Origin: an uncultured Erythrobacter sp.
Lineage (GTDB): Bacteria > Pseudomonadota > Alphaproteobacteria > Sphingomonadales > Sphingomonadaceae
Assembly (NCBI RefSeq): GCF_958304185.1
Contig: NZ_OY284433.1
Coordinates: forward strand, 2,108,001 to 2,172,000
Length of the DNA: 64,000 nt
Direction of reading: 5' to 3'
Part shown: piece after piece, positions 8,177-17,623 of the stretch
Layout of the letters: every line of letters begins with the position of its first letter
Position numbering within the stretch: the first letter of the stretch is position 1
Made by a program: the position numbers and the translations under genes
Notes under the pieces: model-generated
What the model was told of the DNA's origin: nothing
The model's database searches: none
Seen by the model: only the letters and a program-made list of their open reading frames with translations

Positions 8177-8443
8177 ATGGGATGGATTATCGCGTTGATT
8201 GTTGGCGGTGTGGCTGGCTGGCTGGCCAGCCTCCTGATGAAACGTGATGCATCGATGGGCGTCGTCCTTAACATCGTGGTCGGCTGCGTCGGCTCGGTGA
8301 TTGGCAATTTGATTGCCGGCCCCTTGCTCGGCATCAGTGGCAGCGTGCAGGAATTCTCGATCCGCGGACTGATCGTTGCCGTGATCGGCGCGGTGGTGTT
8401 GCTCGGGATCGTCAATCTGATCCAGCGCGGCCGAGTGCGCTGA
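8177..8443 (+). CDS. GlsB/YeaQ/YmgE family membrane protein
   Basis: An 88-residue membrane protein with three hydrophobic segments and the family's glycine-rich pattern (MGWIIALIVGGVAGWLAS, then NIVVGCVGSVIGNLIAG, then GLIVAVIGAVVLLGIVN). Family members are called transglycosylase-associated or stress-response proteins; their biochemical role is unclear. GGAGA six bases before ATG 8177 fixes the start; the longer open frame from 8108 is not used. It is a stand-alone gene between sciP and the RND operon. Confidence 0.9.
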   Translation: MGWIIALIVGGVAGWLASLLMKRDASMGVVLNIVVGCVGSVIGNLIAGPLLGISGSVQEFSIRGLIVAVIGAVVLLGIVNLIQRGRVR

Positions 8444-8636
8444 CGCGATAGCCCTTCCCTCGCCCGGAACCGATGAGCCGCGCCTTTCGTCTAGGCTGAA
8501 AGTCATCGGTCGATGCAGTCATTGCGGCCCAACGCCCGACAATCTATGAGGCGTTGCAGTTGGTGACTTATGCGAGTAATACACTTCGTGGCCGGAGTGT
8601 CCGCTGCGCGGAACCGGTCCGAGTGAGGGAATGGCG

Positions 8637-9827
8637 ATGAATTACGAGACGACGATCAGGGCCGAGGCCGCCGACGGGGTGACCACCGAGTTCTCCGGTG
8701 CGCGCACGCTTGCCGCACCCGCGCTCCCGCGCTGGCTGATTGTCGGCGGGCTCGGCGTGTTCGGGCTGCTTTTGGCGGTCGCGGCGTGGTTTGCGCTTGC
8801 TGGCGGCGAGCCGGTGGCGGTTGACGATGACAATTCGCAGGCCCCTTCGGTCACTGTTGTCACGCCCGGCATGACAAAGGTCGCAGGCGAGATCGAGGCG
8901 CCCGGCACGCTGGCGGCACGCCGTCCGATGCCGGTTGGCGTCGTGGGTGAAGGCGGGCAAGTGCTGCGCGTCACTGTCGATGCGGGTGACTGGGTGCAGC
9001 AGGGCCAGGTGCTGGCAGTGATCGACCGTTCGGTGCAGGTCCAGCAGGCCGCCGCACAATCCGCGCAGATCGATGTCGCCAAGGCTGACGCCAATCTGGC
9101 GCAGGCCAACCTTGATCGCGCCGCCCAGCTGGTGGCGCGCGGGTTCGTGTCCAAGGCCGATATCGACCGGCTGACCGCCGTGCGCGATTCCGCCGTTGCC
9201 CGGGTGAAGGTCGCGCAGGCGCAGTTCGGCGAACAGCGTGCGCGTAACGAGCGGCTCAATATCTATGCGCCCGCTACCGGCTATGTCCTCGCCCGCAATG
9301 TCGAGCCCGGTCAGACGGTTGGCGCAGGCTCCCCGGCGCTGTTCACCATCGCCAGCGGCGGCGAGATGGAAATGCTCGCTCAGCTTTCCGAAGAACAGCT
9401 GGCGAAGCTTTCGGTCGGCACGATGGCGACCATCACCCCGACCGGATCGGAAACGAGCTTCTCGGGCCAAATTTGGCAGGTCGCCCCGGTGATTGACGCG
9501 ACGACCCGGCAGGGCACGGCGCGGATCGCGTTGCCCTTTGCGCCTGAACTGCGGCCCGGCGGCTTTGCCACGGCGCGGATCAATGCGGGCAGCTTCAGCG
9601 CGACGGTGCTTCCCGAAAGCGCCGTGCTCGCCGATAGCCAGGGCAGCTTCGTCTACGTCATCGGCAAGGACAAAAAGGCGGTGCGTCGCCCGGTCAAGAC
9701 CGGCGCGGTGACGGCCAATGGCCTCGCCATCACCGAAGGCCTCACCGGCTCGGAGCAGGTGGTGCTGCGCGCCGGCGGGTTCCTCAACCCCGGTGAAACA
9801 GTCAACCCCCAGCCCCTCAAGAAGTAA
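8637..9827 (+). CDS. RND efflux periplasmic adaptor (membrane fusion protein, HlyD/AcrA type)
   Basis: Adaptor linking the inner-membrane RND pump to an outer-membrane channel. One N-terminal membrane helix (about residues 33-54) is followed by a lipoyl/barrel-sandwich half, an alpha-helical hairpin (SAQIDVAKADANLAQANLDR and onward), the second lipoyl half (IYAPATGYVLARNVEPGQTV), and a beta-barrel and membrane-proximal domain. ATG 8637 is preferred over 8631 because GAGGGA at 8625-8630 abuts 8631 but lies six bases before 8637. The permease gene follows 80 bp downstream. No TolC-like outer-membrane gene is in the window, so the exit channel must be encoded elsewhere. Confidence 0.92.
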   Translation: MNYETTIRAEAADGVTTEFSGARTLAAPALPRWLIVGGLGVFGLLLAVAAWFALAGGEPVAVDDDNSQAPSVTVVTPGMTKVAGEIEAPGTLAARRPMPVGVVGEGGQVLRVTVDAGDWVQQGQVLAVIDRSVQVQQAAAQSAQIDVAKADANLAQANLDRAAQLVARGFVSKADIDRLTAVRDSAVARVKVAQAQFGEQRARNERLNIYAPATGYVLARNVEPGQTVGAGSPALFTIASGGEMEMLAQLSEEQLAKLSVGTMATITPTGSETSFSGQIWQVAPVIDATTRQGTARIALPFAPELRPGGFATARINAGSFSATVLPESAVLADSQGSFVYVIGKDKKAVRRPVKTGAVTANGLAITEGLTGSEQVVLRAGGFLNPGETVNPQPLKK

Positions 9828-9907
9828 TCGCGTCCATCCCCGCGGCGGTTTTCCGCGTAACTGACGGGGAGCGGGCGCAGCACCGGCGAAACACAGGCAG
9901 GAATATC

Positions 9908-12900
9908 ATGGCTCTACGCGACATCTCGGCCTGGTCGATCCGCAATCCGGTGATCCCTCTGGTGTTCTTCACCGGCCTGCTGTTTGCCGGGATCGTCAGC
10001 TTCCTGCAGATGGACGTGACCAATAACCCGGATGTCGATTTCCCGGCTGTTATCGTCAACATTTCCCAGCCTGGCGCTTCCCCGACCGAGATCGAGAACC
10101 AGATCACCCAGCGCGTGGAAAGCGCGCTGCGTTCGATCAGCGGGGTCAATTCGATCCAGTCGACCGCGCGTGAGGGCAGTTCAAATACCTTCGTCGAATT
10201 CGAAATCGGCACCAACCTGATCGAAGCGGTGAACGAGGTCGAAACCGCGATCGATTCCGTGCGCGGCAGCCTGCCCGATGGCATCCTCGAACCGCAGGTC
10301 TCCAAGGTCGACGTGGTGGGCGAACCGATCGGGTATGTCGGGGTTGAAGCCAATGACATGACGCTGGAACAGCTCAGCTGGTTCGTCGACGACACCGTGG
10401 CCAAGCGGCTGCTGAAGATCGAAGGCATGGCCGAAGTTCAGCGCATCGGCGGGGTCGACAGGCAGATTGAGGTTATTCTCGATCCGGCGAAAATGCAGTC
10501 CTTCGGGGTCACCGCCTCGCAGATCAACGCGGCGCTGCGTCAAGGCAATCTTGATGCGGCAGGCGGCCTCGCCGAGATTGGCGGCACCCGCCAGTCGCTG
10601 CGCGTGCTGGGCAATTCGGACACGGCCTTCGCCCTGTCGCAGACCCAGATCCAGCTCGGCGGCGGGCGCAGCGTGCGGCTGGCTGATATTGCCAAGGTGC
10701 GCGACGGTTATTCGGAACGCACCTCGATCTCGGAGGTCAACAACAAGGAAGTCGTCAACTTCCTGATGAACCGCGCGCGCGGCGCGTCCGATCTCTCGGT
10801 CTATGATGCCGCGCTGGCAGAGATGGATAAGATTGAGGCGGAGAACGAAGGCGTCAAGTTCATCAAGTTTTCGACCAGCACGACCTATACGCGCGGCCAG
10901 TACAAGTCCTCGATGTGGGCGCTGGTTGAAGGCGCGGTACTCGCGGTGGTCGTGGTGTTCCTATTCCTGCGCGATTGGCGCGCGACCTTTATCTCGGCAG
11001 TCGCAATCCCGCTGTCGGCGATCCCGACCTTCTGGTTCATGGACTTGCTGGGCTTCAACCTCAACTTCCTGTCGCTGCTGGCGCTGGCGCTGGTGGCGGG
11101 GGTGCTGGTCGACGATGCGATCGTGGAGATCGAGAATATCGTGCGTCATATGCGCATGGGCAAATCGGCCTATCAGGCAAGTATCGACGCGGCGGACGAA
11201 ATCGGCCTCCCGGTGGTGGCCACCAGCTTCTGCATCGTCGCCGTGTTCCTGCCCGTGGGCCTGATGCCGGGCGTGTCGGGCCAGTTCTTCCAGAACTTCG
11301 GCATCACCGTGGTGATTGCGGTGCTCATGTCGCTGGCCGTCGCGCGGATGGTCACGCCCTTGATGGCGGCCTATTTCCTCAAGTCCAAGGGCCACGCCGA
11401 ACATGGCGAAGGGCCAATGATCGACGGCTATATGCGGGTGCTCGCCTGGACGCTCGATACCGGGCGCATGGCAGCGCGCCGCGCTGGGATCGACGGCCCA
11501 CGCCACCGCGCGGTCTATGTGCTGACGCTGCTGCTGGCCGTAATCGTGCTGCTGATCGTGCCGGCGCTGGCGATGTTCGAACTGGCAAGCGGTTCGATCT
11601 CGGCTATGGTCGCAGAAGGCATGGGCGCCGCGCCGCTGTGGAAGGGCCTGATCGGGCTCGACGTGCACAAGCAGATCGCCACGGTCGTCTCCGCGGATCC
11701 CAACAGCACCCTGCACAAAATCATCGCCAAGGTGTTCGAAGTGGTGATCGTCCTGCTGGTCTCGCTGCTGTCCTTCTTCGCGGCCTTTGCCGCGTTCAAG
11801 GCGATCGAGGCTCCGGCGAACGGCGACAGCAAATTTGCCCGCGGCACCCGCTGGATGACGGCGCGGTTCTACGATCACCGCATCTGGATGCTCGGCATCG
11901 GCTGGTTCTCGCTGCTGGTGACGATCCTGCTATTCGGCCAGATCCCCGGCCAGTTCCAGCCCACCATCGATGATGAAAACAGCCGCGTCGAAATCGAGAT
12001 GGTGCCTGGCACCACGCTCGCCGAAACCAAGCGGGTGGTGAACGCGGTGGCCGATCGCCTGCGCAAGGAGCCGGAGGTCGAACGCCTGCTGGAACGCATC
12101 CGGCTTGGTGACAGCTCGTCGATCTTCGTCAAGTTGAAGGAAGATCGCCAGCGCACCTCGGTCGAGTTCGAGCGGGAGCTTGCGCCCGATCTCGCCAAGT
12201 TCCCCGATGCCCGTGTGCGGTTCCAGTCGCAGTCCGGCGGGTTCGGCTCGGGCCGCGACATGACCGTGATGCTGGCGGGTTCCGATCCGGTGCTGCTCGA
12301 TCAGACCGCCGCGCGGCTGGTGGAGGAAATGCGCGGGCTCAAGTCGCTGGTCGCCCCGCGCATCAGTGCTGACCTCAACCGTCCTGAAATCATCATCACC
12401 CCGCGTGACAAGATCGCAGCAGAGCTTGGGATCACCACGGTGGCCCTGTCGCAGACGATCCGCATCGCGACATTGGGTGAGATCGAACAGAACGCCGCGC
12501 GCTTCTCGCTGTCGGATCGCCAGATCCCGATCGTGGTGCGCCTGTCGGAGGCCGCCCGCGCCGATTTCCGCACGATCGAAAACCTGCCTGTGCCGCTTCC
12601 CAATGGCGGCTCCGTGCCCCTGAGCCGGGTTGCCGACATCACCTTCGGTTCCGGCCCGACCGCGATCCAGCGCTACAACCAGAACCGCCGCGTGCTGGTG
12701 GGGGCGGACTTGGCCGCAGGGGTGCTGAAGGGCGAAGCGCAGGCGCAGATTGACGCGCTGCCGGTGTTGCAGGAGCTGCCGGTCGGCGTGATCCGCGACG
12801 TGGTGGGCGAAGAGGAATGGCAGGCCGAACTGGTCACCAACCTCATCATCGCGATCATCGCGGGCGTGATGCTGGTGTTTGCGGTGCTGGTGCTGCTCTA

Positions 12901-13459
12901 CAAGCGGCTGATGAGCCCGCTGGTCAACATGACCTCGCTCGCGCTGGCACCACTCGGCGGTATCCTGCTGATCTGGCTCTTGGGCCAGCCGCAGTCCATG
13001 CCGGTCTATATCGGCATCCTGCTGCTGCTCGGCATCGTTTCGAAGAACTCGATCCTGCTGATCGACTTCGCAATCGAGGAGATGAACAAGGGCGTCGGCA
13101 AGCTCGATGCGATCATGGACGCCGGGCACAAGCGGGCGCAGCCGATCGTGATGACCACTGTTGCAATGACCGCAGGGATGGTGCCGGTGGCGCTGTCGCT
13201 ATCGGGCGACGGGGCGTGGCGTCAGCCGATGGGCATCGTGGTGATCGGCGGGCTGGTGCTCTCGACGCTGCTGACCCTGCTGATCGTGCCGGCTGGCTTC
13301 AGCTTGGCGGACAGCTTTGAAAAGCGGGTCGGCCCGTGGCTGCGGTCGCGGATGCTGACCTATAAGCCGGGCGACGAGAACAGCTTCGATCCCGCACAGG
13401 ATCGGCCGTTTCCCGGCCTCGCCAAGCTGACGCCGCCGGGCGGTGAACCGGCTGAGTGA
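9908..13459 (+). CDS. RND family efflux permease (AcrB/MdtB-like) with central insertion
   Basis: Proton-driven inner-membrane efflux pump of 1183 residues, about 130 longer than usual. It starts with the family ISAWSIRNPVIPLVF and has the proton-relay Asp pair in TM4 (VDDAIVEIENIVRHM, D402/D403) and the TM10 lysine in GIVSKNSILLIDFA. Docking and porter domains flank in normal order. Between TM6 (ending near residue 492) and TM7 (about 660-678) lies extra sequence with two further strongly hydrophobic stretches, about 535-557 and 607-630. This suggests 14 rather than 12 membrane segments. It is paired with the upstream adaptor. The substrate is unknown; both metal and drug export are possible, with the Asp pair favouring proton coupling. 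Confidence 0.93.
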   Translation: MALRDISAWSIRNPVIPLVFFTGLLFAGIVSFLQMDVTNNPDVDFPAVIVNISQPGASPTEIENQITQRVESALRSISGVNSIQSTAREGSSNTFVEFEIGTNLIEAVNEVETAIDSVRGSLPDGILEPQVSKVDVVGEPIGYVGVEANDMTLEQLSWFVDDTVAKRLLKIEGMAEVQRIGGVDRQIEVILDPAKMQSFGVTASQINAALRQGNLDAAGGLAEIGGTRQSLRVLGNSDTAFALSQTQIQLGGGRSVRLADIAKVRDGYSERTSISEVNNKEVVNFLMNRARGASDLSVYDAALAEMDKIEAENEGVKFIKFSTSTTYTRGQYKSSMWALVEGAVLAVVVVFLFLRDWRATFISAVAIPLSAIPTFWFMDLLGFNLNFLSLLALALVAGVLVDDAIVEIENIVRHMRMGKSAYQASIDAADEIGLPVVATSFCIVAVFLPVGLMPGVSGQFFQNFGITVVIAVLMSLAVARMVTPLMAAYFLKSKGHAEHGEGPMIDGYMRVLAWTLDTGRMAARRAGIDGPRHRAVYVLTLLLAVIVLLIVPALAMFELASGSISAMVAEGMGAAPLWKGLIGLDVHKQIATVVSADPNSTLHKIIAKVFEVVIVLLVSLLSFFAAFAAFKAIEAPANGDSKFARGTRWMTARFYDHRIWMLGIGWFSLLVTILLFGQIPGQFQPTIDDENSRVEIEMVPGTTLAETKRVVNAVADRLRKEPEVERLLERIRLGDSSSIFVKLKEDRQRTSVEFERELAPDLAKFPDARVRFQSQSGGFGSGRDMTVMLAGSDPVLLDQTAARLVEEMRGLKSLVAPRISADLNRPEIIITPRDKIAAELGITTVALSQTIRIATLGEIEQNAARFSLSDRQIPIVVRLSEAARADFRTIENLPVPLPNGGSVPLSRVADITFGSGPTAIQRYNQNRRVLVGADLAAGVLKGEAQAQIDALPVLQELPVGVIRDVVGEEEWQAELVTNLIIAIIAGVMLVFAVLVLLYKRLMSPLVNMTSLALAPLGGILLIWLLGQPQSMPVYIGILLLLGIVSKNSILLIDFAIEEMNKGVGKLDAIMDAGHKRAQPIVMTTVAMTAGMVPVALSLSGDGAWRQPMGIVVIGGLVLSTLLTLLIVPAGFSLADSFEKRVGPWLRSRMLTYKPGDENSFDPAQDRPFPGLAKLTPPGGEPAE

Positions 13460-13505
13460 TTGTAAGGGCGTGACGAACGACCCCGAAGCGGGCTAAGGCC
13501 ACAGC

Positions 13506-14798
13506 ATGGCAACGCGCTCTCTGAGGCCTCTGACGCTCGGCGGCCAACCGCTCACGGTCGATCGTGCCCGGCGGATGCGCTGGACGGCGACCGGCATGTT
13601 GGCGGCGATGGCGCTGATCTTCATCGCCACGCATGGCCTTGCTGTCACCGGGCATCCGGCTTGGGCCTATCTCAACGCCTTTGCCGAAGCGGCGATGGTG
13701 GGCGGGCTGGCGGACTGGTTCGCGGTGACGGCGCTGTTCCGCCACCCGCTCGGCCTGCCGATCCCGCACACCGCGATCATTCCGGAAAACAAGGACCGCA
13801 TCGCCGATACTATGGCGCAGTTCCTGCGGGAGAACTTCCTCACCCCCGCCGTGGTCGCGCGGCGGATGGCGGGGATGAACGTCGCCAAGGCAGCGGGCGA
13901 GTTTCTCGCGGCCTCGCCCGAACGGGGCGGCACCGATCACCGCTCGCGCATTACCAGCGGCGCGGCGGAGCTGCTCGCCGAGGTGCTCGAATCGCTCGAC
14001 CCCGACCGGCTCGGCAATCAGGTGCGATCGGGCCTCGCAGGCCAGCTGGCGAAGCTCGACATCGCCCCGCTTGCAGGCCGCATGATCGAGACGACGATGG
14101 CCGACAAGCGCCACCAGCCGCTGATCGATGGGTTTGTGCGCTGGGCAGGCCTCACCATCGAGGACAATGAGGAAACCCTGCGCGACATCATCCACCAGCG
14201 GGTGGCAGGCGTGTTGCGCTGGGCGGGGATCGACAAGACCATCTCCTCCAGCGTGCTCGACGGGCTCTACAAGCTGCTGGCCGAGGTGCTGGTGAACCCC
14301 GATCACCCCCTGCGCGGCAAGATCGAGGAAGGCCTCGCCAAGCTCGGTCAGGACTTGCAGGACGATCCCGAAACCCGCGCCAAGGTCGAAGACATGAAGC
14401 GCGATCTGATCGCCAACCCCGCCATCGCGGTGTGGTGGACCGGTGTGTGGGAGCGCATCCGCCGCTCGCTGATTACCCGCGCCCGCGACCCCGAAAGCAG
14501 CATGGGCGAGGAAATGCGCAACATGCTCTCCGAACTCGGGCAGGCGTTACAAGCAGACGAGCGGCTGCAACTCCAGATCAACCGTTTTGCCCGCCGCACC
14601 ATGGTCGGCGTGGCCACCCGCTACGGCGACCAGATCGTCCGGTTGGTGTCAGAAACGGTCAAGCGCTGGGACGCGACCACCATCACCGACCGCGTCGAGG
14701 GCGCCGTGGGCCGCGACCTCCAGTTCATCCGCATCAATGGCACGCTGGTGGGCGGGCTGGTGGGGATGACGCTGCATTTTATTACGACGGTGCTCTAA
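13506..14798 (+). CDS. DUF445 family membrane protein
   Basis: A 430-residue DUF445 (YjiN-like) protein of unknown function. It has an N-terminal membrane helix (MLAAMALIFIATHGLAV), the conserved family segment FAEAAMVGGLADWFAVTALF followed by RHPLGLPIPHTAIIPENKDR, a long helical cytoplasmic or periplasmic middle part, and a C-terminal hydrophobic tail (GTLVGGLVGMTLHFITTVL). It follows the RND permease by 46 bp on the same strand and may be co-transcribed, but a functional tie to the pump is not established. Confidence 0.9.
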   Translation: MATRSLRPLTLGGQPLTVDRARRMRWTATGMLAAMALIFIATHGLAVTGHPAWAYLNAFAEAAMVGGLADWFAVTALFRHPLGLPIPHTAIIPENKDRIADTMAQFLRENFLTPAVVARRMAGMNVAKAAGEFLAASPERGGTDHRSRITSGAAELLAEVLESLDPDRLGNQVRSGLAGQLAKLDIAPLAGRMIETTMADKRHQPLIDGFVRWAGLTIEDNEETLRDIIHQRVAGVLRWAGIDKTISSSVLDGLYKLLAEVLVNPDHPLRGKIEEGLAKLGQDLQDDPETRAKVEDMKRDLIANPAIAVWWTGVWERIRRSLITRARDPESSMGEEMRNMLSELGQALQADERLQLQINRFARRTMVGVATRYGDQIVRLVSETVKRWDATTITDRVEGAVGRDLQFIRINGTLVGGLVGMTLHFITTVL

Positions 14799-14808
14799 CG
14801 CCCGCGTG

Positions 14809-15687
14809 CTACCCTAGGCGGTAGGTGATCGAGGTGGCGTAATAGGATTTGAACGCCGCCCCTGTCGCATCGCGCGCGGGCTCGAAGGTGGCGTTCTTCA
14901 TCAAGCGGCAGGCGGGGGATTCGAGTTCCTTGGTCTCGGTTGCTTCGATCAAGGTGCAGCTTTCGACCTCGCCCTGCTCCGATACGATCACCCGCATCCG
15001 TAGGATCGCCTGCTCGCCCTCACGCGCCGCATCGCTCGGATAATCGGACTGGATGCGACGGACGATCACATCCTGATTGATCCACCGCGGCCCGCTTAGC
15101 GCTGTGAGATGCTTGTCGGGATCCAGCCCCCAATCACGCAGCAGATCGAGCGAGCACTGGTTCAGCACCTCGAAGGCAGCATTCAGTGGCCCGGTCCTGA
15201 GCCGTACCGTGCGCCCGCCTTGACGCAGCTCGATGAATTGCACTTGCTTGCCCAGCGCCGTGTCCAGCAGGGTCAGGGACGTTGCTGGAGGCGTTTCCTC
15301 TTTCGCTGGGCGCTCGGGCATCCCCTGATCGATCGTCACCCCTGAATAGATCACACCGTCGCCGTATCCTTCAACTGTCCCCGTGAAGGGCCTGGTACGG
15401 TGCGGGCTCTGCCCTTCGAAGAAGCGCAGATCGGTCACTGCGCGGCTGCGAAACCGCTTGAACGCCGGTCCGGCGACAGTCAGTCCGGCTGCGTTTCCGG
15501 GAGAATATTGCTGGAAGCGCAGGAAGTGCTGGTTCTCGCCCTCTCCGAATGTGCGGATGAGCTGGCATTTGTCGCGCGCGAAATCGACGGTCCATTTGCT
15601 GCTTGGGGCCAGCTCAGCCGGTGCTTCGGCTGCGGCGAGCGGGGCGGGGAGGGCTAGGAAAGCGAGAGCAAGAACAGCGTAGCGCAT
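14809..15687 (-). CDS. Secreted protein with TonB C-terminal-like domain
   Basis: A 292-residue exported protein. The signal peptide (MRYAVLALAFLALPAPLAAA) is followed by about 180 residues with no recognised domain, then about 85 residues resembling the TonB C-terminal fold (VIVRRIQSDYPSDAAREGEQ, then ILRMRVIVSEQGEVESCTLIEA). Unlike TonB it has no N-terminal membrane anchor or proline-rich linker, so it cannot transduce energy alone. A signal-peptide-bearing form is known from sphingomonads, where its role is unclear. ATG 15687 is chosen from GGAGG seven bases upstream; that site lies in the 3' arm of a terminator-like hairpin (15695-15724), so translation may be repressed on read-through transcripts. 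Confidence 0.75.
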   Translation of the reverse strand: MRYAVLALAFLALPAPLAAAEAPAELAPSSKWTVDFARDKCQLIRTFGEGENQHFLRFQQYSPGNAAGLTVAGPAFKRFRSRAVTDLRFFEGQSPHRTRPFTGTVEGYGDGVIYSGVTIDQGMPERPAKEETPPATSLTLLDTALGKQVQFIELRQGGRTVRLRTGPLNAAFEVLNQCSLDLLRDWGLDPDKHLTALSGPRWINQDVIVRRIQSDYPSDAAREGEQAILRMRVIVSEQGEVESCTLIEATETKELESPACRLMKNATFEPARDATGAAFKSYYATSITYRLG

Positions 15688-15724
15688 GAAAAAACCTCCG
15701 ACAGTCAGGCGAGACTGCCGGAGG
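15688..15724 (-). terminator. Intrinsic terminator downstream of etfA, overlapping the next gene's ribosome-binding site
   Basis: In the leftward transcript, CCTCCGGCAGTC pairs with GACTGTCGGAGG (12-bp stem, one G-U, 6-base loop; 15713-15724 and 15695-15706). A run of six U follows immediately, then the ATG at 15687. This is a classic rho-independent terminator. The terminal GGAGG of the 3' arm is also the ribosome-binding site of the TonB-C-like gene, so the same hairpin would hide that site. Confidence 0.75.
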
Positions 15725-15759
15725 CTCATTTCAAAATAAAGTCTTTTGCGATGAAGCGC

Positions 15760-16689
15760 TTACAGCGCCGCAGTCAGCTCCGGCACCGCAGTGAAAAGAT
15801 CGGCGACCAGCCCGATGTCCGCGACCTGGAAGATCGGCGCATCGTCGTCCTTGTTGATGGCGATGATGACCTTCGAGTCCTTCATCCCGGCGAGGTGCTG
15901 GATCGCGCCGGAGATGCCGATGGCGAAGTAGAACTCCGGGGCAACGATCTTGCCGGTCTGGCCGACCTGGTAGTCGTTGGGGACGTAGCCCGCATCGACC
16001 GCCGCACGGCTCGCGCCGATGGCCGCGCCGAGCTTGTCGGCGAGCGGGGTGATGGTCGCTTCGAAGGTTTCCGCGTCCTTCAGCGCGCGGCCGCCGGACA
16101 CGATGATCTTGGCGCTGGTCAGTTCCGGACGCTCGCTCTTGGCGATTTCCGAGCTGACGAAGCTGGAGACACCCGCATCGCCTGCGCCGCCGACGGCTTC
16201 GATTGTGCCCGAACCGCCTTCAGTCGCGGCCTTTTCGAAGGCGGTGCCGCGCACGGTGATGACCAGCTTGGCGTCGGTCGATTCGACGGTGGCGATGGCG
16301 TTGCCAGCGTAGATCGGACGGGTGAAGGTCTTGGGGCCTTCAACCGACAGGATCTCGCTGACCTGCATCACGTCCAAGTGTGCAGCGACGCGCGGCGCGA
16401 CGTTCTTGCCCTGCGTGGTGGCAGCGGCGAGGAACGCGTCATGGTGGCCCATCAGCTCGGCAGCGAGCGGAGCGACATTCTCGGCCAGCCCGTTGGCATA
16501 GGCGGCGTCATCCGCGACGTGGACCTTGCCCACGCCTGCGATCTTGGCCGCCGCTTCGGCCACCGAGCCGCAGTTGTGACCGGCGACCAGCAGGTGCACT
16601 TCGCCCAGCTTCGATGCAGCGGTGACGACCGCGAGGGTCGCATCATGCACCTTGGTGTTGTCATGTTCGACGAGAACCAGAGTCTTCAT
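15760..16689 (-). CDS. etfA: Electron transfer flavoprotein subunit alpha
   Basis: FAD-binding large subunit of ETF, which carries electrons from acyl-CoA and related dehydrogenases to ETF:ubiquinone oxidoreductase. The 309-residue protein has the C-terminal FAD-binding signature [40 protein letters not shown] and [19 protein letters not shown]. It lies directly downstream of etfB on the same strand (33-bp gap) and is followed by an intrinsic terminator, so etfBA forms the end of a transcription unit. Start at ATG 16689 ([14 protein letters not shown]). Confidence 0.96.
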   Translation of the reverse strand: MKTLVLVEHDNTKVHDATLAVVTAASKLGEVHLLVAGHNCGSVAEAAAKIAGVGKVHVADDAAYANGLAENVAPLAAELMGHHDAFLAAATTQGKNVAPRVAAHLDVMQVSEILSVEGPKTFTRPIYAGNAIATVESTDAKLVITVRGTAFEKAATEGGSGTIEAVGGAGDAGVSSFVSSEIAKSERPELTSAKIIVSGGRALKDAETFEATITPLADKLGAAIGASRAAVDAGYVPNDYQVGQTGKIVAPEFYFAIGISGAIQHLAGMKDSKVIIAINKDDDAPIFQVADIGLVADLFTAVPELTAAL

Positions 16690-16722
16690 CTCGAATATTC
16701 CTTATTCTGAGGGCTGGCGCGC

Positions 16723-17469
16723 TTACGCGATGCCGAGCGCCTTGACCTTCTCGACCAGCGCGGCGACGTCGGCGACCTTTTCGCCCGCCTGACGCACCGG
16801 CGGCTCGGCGACCTTGAGGGTCTTGAGGCGCGGGGTCAGATCGACGCCGTAATCGGCCGCAGTCTTGACGCTAAGCGGCTTCTGCTTGGCCTTCATGATG
16901 TTCGGCAGCGAGGCATAGCGCGGCTCGTTCAGGCGAAGATCGGTGGTGACGATCGCGGGCATGGCGAGTTTCACGGTCTGAAGACCGCCATCGACTTCGC
17001 GCTTCACGATCACGCTGTCACCATCCACCTCGACGGTGTTGGCGAAGGTACCCTGCGGACGGCCCATGAGGGCTGCGAGCATCTGGCCGGTCTGGTTCGA
17101 ATCGTCCGAAATCGACTGCTTGCCGAGGATGACGAGGCCGGGGGCTTCTTCATCGGCAATCGCCTTGAGGATCTTTGCGACCGCCAGCGGCTCAACCTCT
17201 TCGTCGGTTTCGATCAGGATCGCACGGTCGGCGCCCATCGCGAGCGCGGTGCGGAGCGTTTCCTGCGCCTTGGCCGGGCCGACGCTGACAGCGACGATCT
17301 CGGTAGCCGCGCCCTTTTCCTTGAGGCGGATGGCTTCCTCGACCGCGATCTCGTCGAACGGGTTCATGCTCATCTTGACGTTGGCAAGGTCAACGCCCGT
17401 GCCATCGGCCTTGACCCGTGGCTTGACGTTGTAATCGATCACCCGCTTGACGGGGACGAGGATCTTCAT
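16723..17469 (-). CDS. etfB: Electron transfer flavoprotein subunit beta
   Basis: AMP-binding small subunit of ETF, 248 residues. It begins with the typical [19 protein letters not shown] and contains [19 protein letters not shown] and the family segment [21 protein letters not shown], close to the signature used to define ETF beta. ATG 17469 is used because AGGAAGGAA lies just upstream and the family starts here; the frame extends eight codons further. A palindrome at 17544-17557 lies about 80 bp upstream and may be the operator of the etfBA operon. Confidence 0.96.
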   Translation of the reverse strand: MKILVPVKRVIDYNVKPRVKADGTGVDLANVKMSMNPFDEIAVEEAIRLKEKGAATEIVAVSVGPAKAQETLRTALAMGADRAILIETDEEVEPLAVAKILKAIADEEAPGLVILGKQSISDDSNQTGQMLAALMGRPQGTFANTVEVDGDSVIVKREVDGGLQTVKLAMPAIVTTDLRLNEPRYASLPNIMKAKQKPLSVKTAADYGVDLTPRLKTLKVAEPPVRQAGEKVADVAALVEKVKALGIA

Positions 17470-17539
17470 GGGGCGTTCCTTCCTCTCACACAATCACTGG
17501 CCCAGAATCACTGGACTGAAGCCTTGGCCGCTCGCCTAG

Positions 17540-17562
17540 CTTGCGTTTACGTAAACGTCAAG
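17540..17562 (-). promoter_or_regulatory. Palindromic operator/promoter candidate upstream of etfBA
   Basis: A perfect 14-bp palindrome CGTTTACGTAAACG lies at 17544-17557, flanked by CTTG and CAAG. Read towards etfB, TTGACG (17561-17556) and TAGGCG (17538-17533) are spaced 17 bp as possible -35 and -10 elements, with the palindrome between them. That geometry is typical of MerR-family sites. The sequence resembles, from memory, the LiuR operator that controls branched-chain amino acid catabolism and etf genes in proteobacteria. The regulator is not in the window. Confidence 0.55.
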
Positions 17563-17623
17563 CGAAGCGACAGCGTGTAGGGCCGGGCGAAATTGATACG
17601 CGATCAACCTCGCCCGGGATGTA

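Noticed and set aside
11930-13129. 399-codon frame antisense to the RND permease
   Set aside because: Shadow of the permease codons with biased composition and no recognisable domain.
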